Counted from the stretch's first letter, positions 1 through 8,621 are shown. The stretch: DNA of 64,000 bases from Syntrophaceae bacterium UBA2251 (GCA_002347815.1 DDXV01000018.1:1-64000), one strand, 5' to 3'. Notes: generated from the sequence alone by a model not told the origin. Translations and numbers: made by a program.

Positions 1-77
1 ACAGATCATTTGTTAGTGACAGAACATTCCCGCCCGGACCGGAGGCGGGACCCCGGGCGGCCCGCACGGAGCGCCGG

Positions 78-106
78 TTGACAGCGACGGGATAATCCTG
101 TATGGA
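78..106 (+). promoter_or_regulatory. possible sigma70-type promoter before rpe
   Basis: TTGACA (78-83) is followed after 17 bases by TATGGA (101-106). The -10 overlaps the rpe Shine-Dalgarno GGAG, so a transcript from here would be nearly leaderless, which weakens the call. Bases 1-77 hold only a GC-rich stem (CCCGCC/GGCGGG) and possibly the tail of an upstream gene: one frame is open from the left edge to TAA at 93-95. That tail could not be identified. Confidence 0.3.
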
Positions 107-112
107 GCAGGC

Positions 113-766
113 ATGAAAAAGATCGCCCCTTCCATCCTGTCCGCGGACGGCAGCCGACTGGCGGAAGAGATCCGCGCCGTGGAGGCGGCGGGGGCCGACT
201 GGATCCACGTGGACGTCATGGACGGCCACTTCGTTCCAAACCTCACCCTGGGACCGGCCATGGTCGCCGCCATCCGGAAGGTCACGACCCTGCCCCTCGA
301 CGTCCACCTGATGATCGAAGCGCCCGAGCGTTTCATCCCGGAGTTCGCCCGGGCGGGCAGCGACTGGATCACGGTCCACGTGGAGGCGGCGCACCATCTG
401 CACCGGACGGTGGGGCTGATCCACGAGGCGGGTTGCCGCGCCGGCGTGTCGCTCAATCCCGCGACGCCCCTCGTTCAGGTGGAGGAAATCCTCCCGGATC
501 TCGACCTGCTCCTCGTCATGTCGGTCAACCCCGGCTTCGGAGGCCAGCGGTTCATCGACGGCGCCCTGTCCAGGATCCGCCGGGCCAAAGAGATGATCGC
601 GGCCACCGCACCCCGGGTCCTCCTGGAGGTGGACGGCGGCGTCACGGTGGACAACATCGGCGCGATCGCCCAGGCCGGGGCGGACGTCCTCGTCGCCGGG
701 GCGGCGATCTTCGGCAGCCCCGACTACGCGGGGACGATCGCCGCCATGAAGGCCCGCGTCGCCTGA
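113..766 (+). CDS. rpe: ribulose-phosphate 3-epimerase
   Basis: 217-residue TIM-barrel enzyme that interconverts D-ribulose 5-phosphate and D-xylulose 5-phosphate in the cytosolic pentose phosphate pathway. The start is the opening APSILSAD motif. The metal and catalytic signature HVDVMDGHFVPN is at about residues 32-43, DVHLM follows at about 64, and the late EVDGGV carries the second catalytic Asp. The phosphate-binding end reads VAGAAIF, where the family usually has GSAIF. Length is normal. The ATG at 113 has GGAG five bases upstream. It is followed by a repeat and a broken gene, so it is not clearly in an operon downstream. Confidence 0.97.
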   Translation: MKKIAPSILSADGSRLAEEIRAVEAAGADWIHVDVMDGHFVPNLTLGPAMVAAIRKVTTLPLDVHLMIEAPERFIPEFARAGSDWITVHVEAAHHLHRTVGLIHEAGCRAGVSLNPATPLVQVEEILPDLDLLLVMSVNPGFGGQRFIDGALSRIRRAKEMIAATAPRVLLEVDGGVTVDNIGAIAQAGADVLVAGAAIFGSPDYAGTIAAMKARVA

Positions 767-797
767 TCGGGACATCGCCTTGATGCCAGCACCCGTT

Positions 798-892
798 CCC
801 GTCACCCCCGCATCCAGGCCCGCGCCCCTGCCGTCCCCGCAAAAGCGGGAAGCCAAAAGTCCTAGACAGGGATGCCCGCTTGCGCGGGCCTC
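798..892. repeat. degenerate REP-like palindromic repeat
   Basis: Two GC-rich hairpins lie back to back: CCCCGC-AAAA-GCGGG at 835-849 and GCCCGC-TTGC-GCGGGC at 874-889, preceded by GTCACCCCCGC. The pattern resembles a worn copy of the dispersed 'GTCATTCCCGCGAAAGCGGGA' palindrome type common in deltaproteobacterial spacers. Similar pieces occur at about 44180 and 56800. The repeat lies between rpe and the broken dehydrogenase and has no U-tract, so it is not an obvious terminator. Confidence 0.45.
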
Positions 893-948
893 AAAAAGCG
901 ATCCTTGACCTTTTGCGAACACATCCTGGGTTGGAAGGGAAACGGCCG

Positions 949-1949
949 ACGAAATACCGCGTGATTCAATGGGCGACGGGCTCCATGGGGAAAACGTGCC
1001 TGAGGGCCGTGATCGACCATCCCGATCTGGAACTCGCGGGGCTTTACGCCTACAGCGACCGGAAGATCGGCCGGGACGCGGGCGAGATCGCCCGGCGGGC
1101 GCCGACGGGCGTCATCGCGACGAACCGGATCGAGGACATCCTGGCCCTGGAGGCCGACGTGGTCATCCACGCCCCGCGCATCCAGTTTCCCTATCGCCAC
1201 CACAACGCGGACATGTGCCGCCTGCTGGCCTCGGGCAAGAACGTCATTACGATCAACGGGCACGGGTTCCCCGCCTATCACGGCCCCGCCTATGCCGCCG
1301 AGTTCGAGCGGGCCTGCGCCCGGGGGAACGCGTCCCTGTTCAGCACCGGCCTCAATCCCGGGTTCGTCGTCGAGAAGATCGCCACTGCGGCCACCGGGAT
1401 CTGTCTTTCGCTGGACTCCATCCAGGTGCAGGAGGTTTTCGACATCAGCGGCGCGCCGGACCATGACTACGTGTTCAACGTCTGCGGGTTCGGTTCCGAT
1501 CCGGACCGGTTCGATCTGACGGGGAAGGGGCCGGTGGCGGAACTCATCACCGGGATGTACGCCGAGGTGCTCGCCCTGCTCGTGAACCGCCTGGGGATGA
1601 CCCTCGATCGCGTGGAGCCCGACCACAGCGTCCTCCCGGCGCCGGCTGACATTCAGGGGAGGGCCGGCGTCGTCCGCGCCGGCGGCTCGTGACGCTTTCG
1701 GTCAACTGGGTCATGGGCAACACGCTGCCGGGCTTCGAAACGTATGATCACTGGAAGATCGCCATTCGCGGCAAGCCCGGCATCGATATCGCCATGAATA
1801 TTGTCGAACCCGAAAATACCGGCGAGAAGACCCGGGGGGAGCAGTACGCCGTCGCCGGTTCGGTCGTCAACGCCATTCCGGAGGTCTGCGCCGCCCCGGC
1901 CGGCATCTTCCACTTCCCCCTGTTCGCCCCCTACCGCCCCCGCTTTTAG
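949..1949 (+). pseudogene. decayed DapB-like NAD(P)-dependent dehydrogenase
   Basis: Resembles the dihydrodipicolinate reductase/2,4-diaminopentanoate dehydrogenase-like family, with a Rossmann start KYRVIQWATGSMG and internal STGLNPGFVV. Three kinds of damage are visible. The usual family start would be MKYRVIQW, but the codon before KYR is ACG (949-951), eight bases after a good GGAAGGGA ribosome site. The frame then stops at TGA 1690. The C-terminal part (TLSVNWVMG to FAPYRPRF, stop at 1949) continues in another frame from about 1650. Only about 32 bases join the two parts where roughly 30 codons are expected, so an internal deletion not divisible by three is inferred. In-frame TTG at 931 could still permit a truncated product. 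Confidence 0.75.
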
Positions 1950-1965
1950 GGGCGCGCCACGTCCG

Positions 1966-1991
1966 GCGCGGCGTCGTGAACGACGCCGCGC
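1966..1991. terminator. perfect GC hairpin between convergent genes
   Basis: An 11-bp perfect stem (GCGCGGCGTCG, 1966-1976) with a TGAA loop lies between the plus-strand pseudogene and the minus-strand flavoprotein gene. A nine-base A run follows on the plus strand, so the T run precedes the hairpin on the minus strand. That is not classic intrinsic-terminator geometry. It probably ends transcription from either side, but this is inference. Confidence 0.4.
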
Positions 1992-2082
1992 ACACAAAAA
2001 AAAAGGATCCGCACCGGTCGATGCAGATCCACTTTTCGCCGCTTCTCTTTGTGTTTCCCGATCTCCTCCGTTGCGTCCCCGC

Positions 2083-3120
2083 CTATGCCATCTTGGCGGC
2101 GAGTTTCGCCTGAACCTCCACGGCCTCCGCCACGATACGGTCCATGACCTCGGCCACCGAGGGCTCGTCGTGGATCAGTCCCGTGACCTGCCCCACCGGC
2201 AGGATCCCGTTGACGAGGTCGCCCTCCTCCGTCGCCAGACGAAAGGCCTTGAAACCGTTGGCCATGTAGGCCATCTGGCGCGTGTTCTTCCAGCCCGAGG
2301 CCAGGATCCCGATCATGAGCTTGAGGTACGGCATGTGGAGCTGCTTCGAGATATCCTGGGAATTGAAGAAGGCCGCAAAGAGGTCGAGCCCCTTCCTGAT
2401 CTGTTTCGCCGCCGGCTCCGTTTTCAGGACGCGGCAGTAGATCCCGTCGATCCGCGTCGAATAGAGGGTATCGGTGACGTCCTTTTCGATCGAGAGCTTC
2501 TTGAAATTGCCGTGCAGGGGGCTGTCCTTCGTCGTCATGAAGCGCGTCCCCATGGCGATGCCCTCGGCACCCAGGGCGAGTGCGGCGGCGAGCCCCCGTC
2601 CGTCCGCGAATCCGCCCGCGGCGATGACCGGGATCTCGACCGCATCGGCCAGGCTGGGAATCAGCACCAGGGAGGTCACCGCTTCGCCGTGCGCCGCCGC
2701 CTCGTTGCCCGTGGCGATCACGCCGTCGCTGCCGTAATCCTGCGCGCGTTTCGCGTGGCGGGCGTTGACGACGGTGGCGATGACCTTGCCGCCGTACTTG
2801 TGGGCCTCCCGGACGAGCCAGTCGCCCTTGCCCAGGGCAAAGTTGATGACCGGCACCTGTTCCTCAAGGAGCACCTTGGCGTTGGCCGCCGCTCCCGGCA
2901 TCAGGAGCGTGGCGTTCGCCCCGAAGGGCTTGTCCGTCTTTTTGCGGATCTCGCGGATCGCCTGGCGGGTCTGCTCGGGATCCATGGGGCCGGTGGCGAG
3001 GATCCCCAGACCGCCCGCGTTGGAAACCGCCGCGACCATCGAGGGCACGCTGATCCAGCTCATCCCGGACAGGACGATGGGGTACTTGATCCCGAAAAGT
3101 TCCGTAATTCTTGTCTTCAC
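2083..3120 (-). CDS. nitronate monooxygenase / 2-nitropropane dioxygenase-family flavoprotein
   Basis: 345-residue FMN-binding TIM-barrel protein. The N-terminus ITELFGIKYPIVLSGMSW is typical of the family. The GNEAAAHGE segment places a His where nitronate monooxygenases and FabK-type enoyl reductases have the catalytic EAGGH motif. IPVIAAGGFADGRG and GTRFM form the phosphate-binding half. The start is GTG at 3120; the open frame continues upstream but is unlike the family. It is last in a minus-strand run with 3-hydroxyacyl-CoA and acyl-CoA dehydrogenases, so a role in oxidising an organic or acyl substrate is possible. FabK-like reductase activity cannot be excluded, and the substrate is unknown. 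Confidence 0.88.
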   Translation of the reverse strand: MKTRITELFGIKYPIVLSGMSWISVPSMVAAVSNAGGLGILATGPMDPEQTRQAIREIRKKTDKPFGANATLLMPGAAANAKVLLEEQVPVINFALGKGDWLVREAHKYGGKVIATVVNARHAKRAQDYGSDGVIATGNEAAAHGEAVTSLVLIPSLADAVEIPVIAAGGFADGRGLAAALALGAEGIAMGTRFMTTKDSPLHGNFKKLSIEKDVTDTLYSTRIDGIYCRVLKTEPAAKQIRKGLDLFAAFFNSQDISKQLHMPYLKLMIGILASGWKNTRQMAYMANGFKAFRLATEEGDLVNGILPVGQVTGLIHDEPSVAEVMDRIVAEAVEVQAKLAAKMA

Positions 3121-3218
3121 GAATGGCCCCCCCTTCAAGAAAGCGGGACAGAATCCCCGGATCCTGCCCCGCTTCGATTCAATGTGGCGTCCCCGCAGGG
3201 CGATGCCCCGCGTCGATC

Positions 3219-4358
3219 TCAGGCCTGCAGAACCCGGCCGATGGTCATGATCTCCGCTTCCTTCGTCCCTTCGTAGAGCTCCAGGATCTTGGCGTCGCGG
3301 TACCACTTCTGGACATCGTACTCGTCGATATAGCCGTACCCCCCGTGCAGTTCGACCGCGTAGTTGGCGCAGAAGACGGCCGTCTGCCCGCCGAAGAACT
3401 TCGCCATGGCGGCCAGGGTGTAATCGGGCTTGCCGGCGTCGATCAGCCACGCGGCCTTGTACACGAGCCCCCGCAGGGCCTCGATCCGGATGGCCATCTC
3501 GGTGAGCTTCATCTGGGTCATCTGATAGGCCCCCAGCGGCGCCCCGAAACAGGTCCGCTCCTTGACATACTTGACGCTCGCTTCCAGGCATGCCTCGGAA
3601 ATCCCGAGGGCCTGGCCCGAGACCATGACCCGCGTCGTGTCGAAGAAATGCATGAGCTGGTAGAACCCCTTGCCCTCCTTCCCCACGAGGTTGGCCTGCG
3701 GCACCCGGACGTCCTCCAGGGCGATCTCCGCCGTATCGCTGGAACGGATGCCGAGCTTGCCGTGGATCTTGTTGCGCGTCACGCCCTTGGCGTCGGCGGG
3801 GATGATGATCAGGCTGAAGCTGTTATGCTTCTTCTGATCGGGATTCGTGATGCACTGGGTCACCATGTAATCGCATACGGTCCCGTTGGTGATGAACATC
3901 TTGTTGCCGTTGATGACATAGTCGTCGCCGTCCTTGACGGCACGGGTCTTGTAGCCCGCCACGTCGGTCCCCGCATTGGGCTCCGTAAACGCCCCGGCGC
4001 TGACCCATTCGCCGCTGCACACTTTGGGCAGATAATACTGCTTGTGCTCTTCCGACCCGTACTGGAAGATCGACTCGGAACCGAAGGTCGCCGCCACGAT
4101 GTTCAGGCCGATCCCCATGTCCACCTTGGAGAGCTCCTCCGTAATCAGGGTGTTGCCCAGCATCCCGGCCCCGGCGCCGCCGTACGCCTCGGGAATCCAG
4201 GCCCCGACCAGGCCGTTTTCCGCGGCCTTCTTGCGGATCTCCGGCGTGTACTTCTCCCCCTCGTCGCATTCGTGTGAAAGGTTGGGAAATTCGGCCTTGG
4301 CGAATTTATACGCCATGTCCTTCAACATCTGCAGTTCTTCCGTCAATTCAAAATCCAT
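3219..4358 (-). CDS. acyl-CoA dehydrogenase
   Basis: 379-residue FAD enzyme catalysing alpha,beta-dehydrogenation of an acyl-CoA and passing electrons to electron-transfer flavoprotein. The family order is present: N-terminal helical domain, FTEPNAGTDVAG flavin/substrate motif, ITNG, and C-terminal HGGYGY. The catalytic base is in ELYEGT, Glu at about residue 363, as in short/medium-chain enzymes. ATG at 4358 is preceded by AAAAGGAGAAGG. It lies between a 3-hydroxyacyl-CoA dehydrogenase gene and a nitronate monooxygenase-like gene on the same strand, consistent with a beta-oxidation or butyryl-CoA cluster. Chain-length preference cannot be read from sequence. Confidence 0.95.
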   Translation of the reverse strand: MDFELTEELQMLKDMAYKFAKAEFPNLSHECDEGEKYTPEIRKKAAENGLVGAWIPEAYGGAGAGMLGNTLITEELSKVDMGIGLNIVAATFGSESIFQYGSEEHKQYYLPKVCSGEWVSAGAFTEPNAGTDVAGYKTRAVKDGDDYVINGNKMFITNGTVCDYMVTQCITNPDQKKHNSFSLIIIPADAKGVTRNKIHGKLGIRSSDTAEIALEDVRVPQANLVGKEGKGFYQLMHFFDTTRVMVSGQALGISEACLEASVKYVKERTCFGAPLGAYQMTQMKLTEMAIRIEALRGLVYKAAWLIDAGKPDYTLAAMAKFFGGQTAVFCANYAVELHGGYGYIDEYDVQKWYRDAKILELYEGTKEAEIMTIGRVLQA

Positions 4359-4399
4359 GTTCCTTCTCCTTTTAAATTGGATTTCACATGCAAACCGAC

Positions 4400-4466
4400 G
4401 CCTTACCGTTCGGTCCGCGTCCTTCGCCTAAAATCCTTGGCCCTTAGCCTAACGACCCAACGCCTA
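4400..4466 (-). repeat. 7-nt-period G-rich tract after the hbd stop
   Basis: On the coding (minus) strand, GG recurs about every 7 bases from the hbd stop codon TAG (4464-4466) toward the acyl-CoA dehydrogenase. On the plus strand, CC pairs fall at 4401, 4406, 4415, 4421, 4427, 4435, 4442, 4448, 4456 and 4463, all within one base of a single 7-nt phase. Units read like TTAGGCG or AAGGGCC. It has the same character as the tracts at carA, carB and the ABC transporter. Confidence 0.65.
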
Positions 4467-5318
4467 TTTCTTGTACTCGTACACCCCCTTGCCCGTCTTG
4501 CGGCCGAAGCGGCCGGCACGGACGAGCTGCCTCAGCAGGGGCGCGGGCCGGTACTTGTCGCCCAGTTCCCGGTGCAATCCCTCGACGACCCTGAGCAGCG
4601 TCTCGTTGCCGACCAGGTCGGACAGGGCCAGGGGACCGATCGGATGGTTGCAGCCCAGGACCATGCCCTTATCGATGTCCTCCGCGGAGGCCAGGCCTTC
4701 GCCCAGGACGAAGAAGGCTTCGTTGATCATGGAGCACAGGATCCGGTTCACGACGAAGGCCGGCGCCTCCTTGACCACGATCACGTCCTTGCCGATCTTC
4801 TTCCCCCACTCGGACGCGACCGCCAGGGTTTCGTCGGAGGTCTCGTAGCCGCGGATGATCTCCAGGAGCTTCATGACCGGAACGGGATTGAAGAAGTGGG
4901 TCCCGATGAAGCGATCCGGACGCTTTGTGATGGCGGCCATTTCCGTGATGCTCAGGCCGGACGTGTTGGTAAAGAACAGGCAGTGGGCGGGAACGATCTG
5001 CTCCAGTTCCTGATAGACCTGCTTCTTCACGTTCATGACCTCGATGACCACTTCGACGACCACATCGGCCTGGCCGGCCGCCTCTTTCATGTCCAGGGTG
5101 GGTTTAATCCGCCCCAGGATGGCGTCCATGTCGGCCTGGGTTTTCTTCCCCTTCTCCACGTCGCGGCTCAGGTTTTTCCGGATCGTGTTCATGCCGCCGT
5201 CGATGAACCGCTGTTCGATGTCCCGCATCGTCACATTGAACCCCGCCTGCGCACAGACCTGCGCAATGCCGTTTCCCATCAGGCCCGCACCCAAAACGCA
5301 CACGTTCTTGATTTTCAT
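4464..5318 (-). CDS. hbd: 3-hydroxybutyryl-CoA (3-hydroxyacyl-CoA) dehydrogenase
   Basis: 284-residue NAD-dependent dehydrogenase that oxidises (S)-3-hydroxyacyl-CoA to the 3-ketoacyl-CoA, or the reverse. The N-terminal Rossmann motif GAGLMGNGIAQ opens the protein. GTHFFNPVPVMKL carries the catalytic His, and RILCSMINEAF and GCNHPIGPL mark the C-terminal helical domain. Length matches clostridial Hbd and PaaH types, without a fused hydratase. ATG at 5318 has GGAG seven bases upstream; a TTG two codons earlier is less likely. It is first in a minus-strand run with an acyl-CoA dehydrogenase and a flavoprotein. Its stop codon begins a 7-nt-period G-rich tract. Confidence 0.95.
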   Translation of the reverse strand: MKIKNVCVLGAGLMGNGIAQVCAQAGFNVTMRDIEQRFIDGGMNTIRKNLSRDVEKGKKTQADMDAILGRIKPTLDMKEAAGQADVVVEVVIEVMNVKKQVYQELEQIVPAHCLFFTNTSGLSITEMAAITKRPDRFIGTHFFNPVPVMKLLEIIRGYETSDETLAVASEWGKKIGKDVIVVKEAPAFVVNRILCSMINEAFFVLGEGLASAEDIDKGMVLGCNHPIGPLALSDLVGNETLLRVVEGLHRELGDKYRPAPLLRQLVRAGRFGRKTGKGVYEYKK

Positions 5319-5541
5319 CCTCAAGCTCCTTCCTCTGGCAACTGTTGTCGTGAGTCTCTTGTCTTATCGCGTTGTTCCGATGAAACGTCCATGGGATGAA
5401 CCTTATGATACCGGGGAGTTCGGAAAGCGCACCGGACGGCAGGACGTCTCAGAACCGGATACGCCGACGCTGATCCCTAACAAACCTCCCGGCTGAAGTC
5501 AAGCAAAAAGCCGGTCGCGAGAACGGGCGCCGATTTTCACG

Positions 5542-5570
5542 TTGCACAAAGGGCGCCCATCGACTATGAA
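5542..5570 (+). promoter_or_regulatory. candidate sigma70 promoter for the NYN gene
   Basis: TTGCAC (5542-5547), a 17-base spacer and TATGAA (5565-5570) lie about 90 bases before the NYN gene ATG. The whole 5319-5657 gap separates divergent genes and must also hold the promoter for the hbd run, for which no convincing boxes were seen. No other feature was seen in this gap. Confidence 0.45.
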
Positions 5571-5657
5571 AACGGTGTGTCCACGGCGCCCGGACATCTG
5601 CGGACGCGGGGAGAAGGAGAGCGATGGCCGCCTCGCCATCGCCGGGGAAACCGGACC

Positions 5658-6176
5658 ATGCACATCCTGATCGACGGCTACAACCTCATCCGGCAGTCGC
5701 CGGAACTCCGACGCCACGAGCGGAAGAGTCTGGAGGCGGGGCGACTGGCCCTGATCCAGCAACTGGTCGTCTACCAGCGGCAGCGGGGGCACCGGATCAC
5801 CGTCGTCTTCGACGGCTGGCAGGGGGGATCGCCCTTCGAGGAGCGCGACCGCTCGGAAGGGGTGGACATCCGCTATTCCCGGCGGGGTGAAACGGCGGAT
5901 GCCGTGATCCGGCGTCTCGCCCGCGAGGGGAGCGAGGAGGTCCTGGTCGTCACCTCGGACCGAGGGATCGCCGATCACCTGGGCCGCCGGGGCGCGGTCT
6001 CCGTTTCTTCGCTGGAATTCGCCGACCGCCTGGAAAAGGCCCTCCTGGAAGACGCCGCCGGTCCGCCGGACGATCCGGATGCGGAAGATGCGCCACGCGG
6101 CGGAAAACGGAAGGGCATGGCCCGCCGGCCGTCGCGGCGGGAAAAGGCCGTGCAGGCCCGGTTGAGGAAGATCTGA
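5658..6176 (+). CDS. NYN (YacP-like) nuclease-fold protein
   Basis: 172-residue protein beginning HILIDGYNLI, the hallmark of NYN/PIN-like domains. Further acidic motifs follow in order: VVFDGW, the ETADAVI segment and VVTSDRGIAD, together giving the Asp cluster that binds divalent metal. The last 45 residues are Arg/Lys/Pro-rich and look disordered, possibly RNA-binding. In Firmicutes the related YacP/Rae1 cleaves mRNA on the ribosome; that role is only inferred here. ATG 5658 was chosen because the domain starts there; the open frame runs upstream without similarity. The gene ends 11 bases from convergent holA. Confidence 0.85.
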   Translation: MHILIDGYNLIRQSPELRRHERKSLEAGRLALIQQLVVYQRQRGHRITVVFDGWQGGSPFEERDRSEGVDIRYSRRGETADAVIRRLAREGSEEVLVVTSDRGIADHLGRRGAVSVSSLEFADRLEKALLEDAAGPPDDPDAEDAPRGGKRKGMARRPSRREKAVQARLRKI

Positions 6177-6187
6177 ACGGTCCCCCG

Positions 6188-7564
6188 TCAGGGGCAGAAG
6201 CGCAGGATGAACCGCTCCAGGGCCAGGGCAGGATCGCGGGGCGTGGATTTGAAGGCCAGATCCATCTCCGCCAGGGCCTCGAGCGCGTCGACCAGGGTTT
6301 CCGCCTTAAACCGCCGCGCGTTTTTCAGGGCCTGGTATACCACATACGGGTGCTGACCGGCGAGCCCCCCCTCCTTCTTCCCGGCCACGCCCAGCGCGGA
6401 CTTGATCTCGGGATAGATTTGTTTCTGAAACCGGCCGTAGTCCGGCTCCCGTTCGATTTCGGCGAAGCGGCCGGAGTCGATCAGCAGACGGGCGTGGAGC
6501 AGGTTGCGGATCTCGCGGGCCATCACGGCCAGGATGACCAGGGGGTTCACGCCCTGGTCGAAGAGATCCTTCAGGACGAGCAGGGCCTCCCGTCCGTCCT
6601 TCCGGTCCAGAGCCGCCGTCAGCGCAAAGACCGTGCCCTCCCGGCTCTTCCCCACGGCGGCCTCGACATCCGCCTCGTCGACGGCGACCTTGTCCCCCAC
6701 GTAGGTCAGAAGCGTGTCCAGGGCGCTCGTCGTGGCCCGCAGCTGAAACCCCGTCTTTTCACCCAGGGCGAGCCAGGCCTTCGGCGTCAGCTTCTTGCCG
6801 CTTTGGGCGATCTTCTCCCGGACCGCATCCTGGAGGCGCTGTCTTTGTTTCGCCTCCCCCTTGACGGGAGAAAACTCCAGGACAACGCCGCACTCGGCGA
6901 TGACATGGAAGAGCCGCTTTCTTTTGTCCACGGCCTCGGCCGTCAGGATCAGGTGATTGCCTTCCGGAAGACCCTCCCGAAGAACCGCCTCCAGGGGCTC
7001 CGTCGCCTCTGCGCCCTGGACGGCGTCCCGGCCCCGCGCCAGGCAGGCGTCAAGGACACGGGGCAGCCAGGCCTCGCGTTCGGCCGCGCCTTCGCCGCCG
7101 ACCGTGCGGTTCCACTCCTCCGGGGAAATCTTTTTCCAGCCGTCGGCGGCCAGGTCTTCGAGATGCCAGCCCGCCAGATGGAGAAGCAGCAAGAAATCGC
7201 GGATAGCCCGGGCGGGGTTCCGATCCAGATGTTCACGAACGCTTTTCTCCAGGTCCGGCAGGGTTTTTTTCGATTGCAGCAGGGGCGTTCCATCGACCAG
7301 GACGACCTTGCGTCCGGGAAGCAGGGGCGGGGTCATCAGCGTCGCGGCGATCTGTCCCGCGTCCGCCGTCTCGCCGTCCAGGCTGAAGAGGTTCAGGTCC
7401 CGTTCCCCGGGAGGCAGCAGGGCGTTCAGCAGATTCTCCTGGGCCGTCTTGACGAGGAATTCCTCCTCGCCGAACAGCAGATAGCAGGGAACGGGACGCC
7501 CGGATGCGATGTCCTTAAGGACCCTGGACAGATTCGGTGCGGATCCACCTTCCTGATCAACCAT
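6188..7564 (-). CDS. holA: DNA polymerase III subunit delta
   Basis: 458-residue clamp-loader delta subunit that opens the beta clamp for loading onto primed DNA. The N-terminus PCYLLFGEEEFLVKTAQ is the family signature. The late REIRNLLHARLLI, KQIYPEIKSAL and C-terminal helical collar region match HolA. It is longer than the usual 330-350 residues, mainly through an insert at about residues 95-160 that includes LHLAGWHLEDL. The start at ATG 7564 was chosen by the family N-terminus; an in-frame TTG at 7606 would overlap the upstream stop. It follows a LOG-family gene closely, suggesting translational coupling. Confidence 0.9.
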   Translation of the reverse strand: MVDQEGGSAPNLSRVLKDIASGRPVPCYLLFGEEEFLVKTAQENLLNALLPPGERDLNLFSLDGETADAGQIAATLMTPPLLPGRKVVLVDGTPLLQSKKTLPDLEKSVREHLDRNPARAIRDFLLLLHLAGWHLEDLAADGWKKISPEEWNRTVGGEGAAEREAWLPRVLDACLARGRDAVQGAEATEPLEAVLREGLPEGNHLILTAEAVDKRKRLFHVIAECGVVLEFSPVKGEAKQRQRLQDAVREKIAQSGKKLTPKAWLALGEKTGFQLRATTSALDTLLTYVGDKVAVDEADVEAAVGKSREGTVFALTAALDRKDGREALLVLKDLFDQGVNPLVILAVMAREIRNLLHARLLIDSGRFAEIEREPDYGRFQKQIYPEIKSALGVAGKKEGGLAGQHPYVVYQALKNARRFKAETLVDALEALAEMDLAFKSTPRDPALALERFILRFCP

Positions 7565-7602
7565 GGGCGTTACCAGTGGGAGTGCCTCGGCGGACCGCGG
7601 CT

Positions 7603-8256
7603 TCAAACAATGACGTACTTCAGGATGTGCCGGACCGCCTCGTCGGGATCGTCGATCACCTGGATGAGGTCGAGATCCTCCGGAAGAATCATGCCGTCCG
7701 TGAGGAGGGTCTCCTTGAGCCAGTGGAGGAGGCCCTGCCAGTACGCCGACCCCATCAGGATGACGGGGAAGCTCTTGATGCGCCGGGTCTGAATGAGGGT
7801 CAGGGCCTCGAAAAGCTCGTCCATCGTGCCGAAGCCGCCGGGAAGAATGATATAGGCCACGGCATACTTGACGAACATGACTTTACGGATGAAAAAATAC
7901 CGGTAATCGATGGAGATGTTGGCATAGGGGTTGGGCTTCTGCTCGAAGGGCAGCCGGATGTTCATCCCCACGGACTTTCCCCCGGCCTCGGCCGCCCCCT
8001 TGTTGGCCGCTTCCATGATGCCGGGGCCGCCGCCGGTGATGACGCCGAAGCCCTTTTCCACCAGCCGGCGGCCCAGATATTCCGCCTTCTGGTAGAAGGG
8101 GTCCTCCGGCCGGGTCCGGGCGGAGCCGAAGATGGACACGGCACGCTGGATCTTGGAAAGCGCGTCGATGGCCTCGACGAACTCGGCCATGATCCGGAAT
8201 ACCCGCCAGGATTCCTCGATGGACAGGGCATCCACCAGGTATTGCTTTTCTTCCAT
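7603..8256 (-). CDS. LOG-family (TIGR00730) Rossmann protein
   Basis: 217-residue protein of the 'lonely guy' family. Members hydrolyse nucleoside monophosphates such as cytokinin riboside 5'-phosphates or AMP/GMP at the N-glycosidic bond. Both defining motifs are present: GGGPGIMEAANKGA and PGGFGTMDELFE, which bind phosphate and carry the catalytic Glu. It lies 173 bases downstream of rpsU and directly upstream of holA on the same strand. The natural substrate in bacteria is mostly unknown and is not implied by the neighbours. Confidence 0.93.
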   Translation of the reverse strand: MEEKQYLVDALSIEESWRVFRIMAEFVEAIDALSKIQRAVSIFGSARTRPEDPFYQKAEYLGRRLVEKGFGVITGGGPGIMEAANKGAAEAGGKSVGMNIRLPFEQKPNPYANISIDYRYFFIRKVMFVKYAVAYIILPGGFGTMDELFEALTLIQTRRIKSFPVILMGSAYWQGLLHWLKETLLTDGMILPEDLDLIQVIDDPDEAVRHILKYVIV

Positions 8257-8429
8257 CGCCTCGACCTCGCTTCTCCGGACGGCCCGGCCGTCCGATCGGC
8301 GCTGCGCCGGCCCGCCGCAAATCCGGCATACCGGCGCGAAATCTGCGGGAAGGACGCGCGGCGGCGTCGCCCGGGGTGCAACCCGTCAAACCGACGTTCC
8401 GTCTCGCGACGTCATCCCCCGCGGGTGTC

Positions 8430-8621
8430 TTACGAGGAGCGGCGGCGCTGGACCTTGGCAAACCGGCGCCGGGCCTCGATGGCCTTGCGCTTCTTTTTGA
8501 CCGACGGTTTCTCGTAAGCCCGGCGGAGCTTCAGCTCCTTGAAGAGGCCGCTCTTGGACAGCTTGTTCTTCAGGATCTTCAGCGCCTTGTCCACATCATT
8601 GTCGAATACCTTGACTTCCAA
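8430..8621 (-). CDS. rpsU: 30S ribosomal protein S21
   Basis: 63-residue, very basic ribosomal protein. Motifs include VFDNDVDKALKILK and a C-terminal run rich in Arg and Lys (KKKRKAIEARRR). S21 sits near the anti-Shine-Dalgarno region of 16S rRNA and assists initiation. The start is TTG at 8621, supported by GGAAGGAAG just upstream and by the family length. It lies between carB and the LOG-family gene on the minus strand; the carB-rpsU gap holds a long 7-nt-period tract rather than an evident terminator. Confidence 0.95.
   Translation of the reverse strand: MEVKVFDNDVDKALKILKNKLSKSGLFKELKLRRAYEKPSVKKKRKAIEARRRFAKVQRRRSS

Noticed and set aside
1690..1692. In-frame TGA in the DapB-like gene as a selenocysteine codon, suggested by selA in the window
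   Set aside because: Translation in the same frame after TGA shows no homology; the family sequence resumes in another frame, so a deletion/frameshift explains it better.
1966..1991. Rho-independent terminator for the flavoprotein gene
   Set aside because: Downgraded to a hairpin because on the minus strand the T run precedes rather than follows the stem.
3121..3591. N-terminal extension of the nitronate monooxygenase-like gene
   Set aside because: It overlaps the acyl-CoA dehydrogenase gene in another frame and has no similarity; the family starts at GTG 3120.
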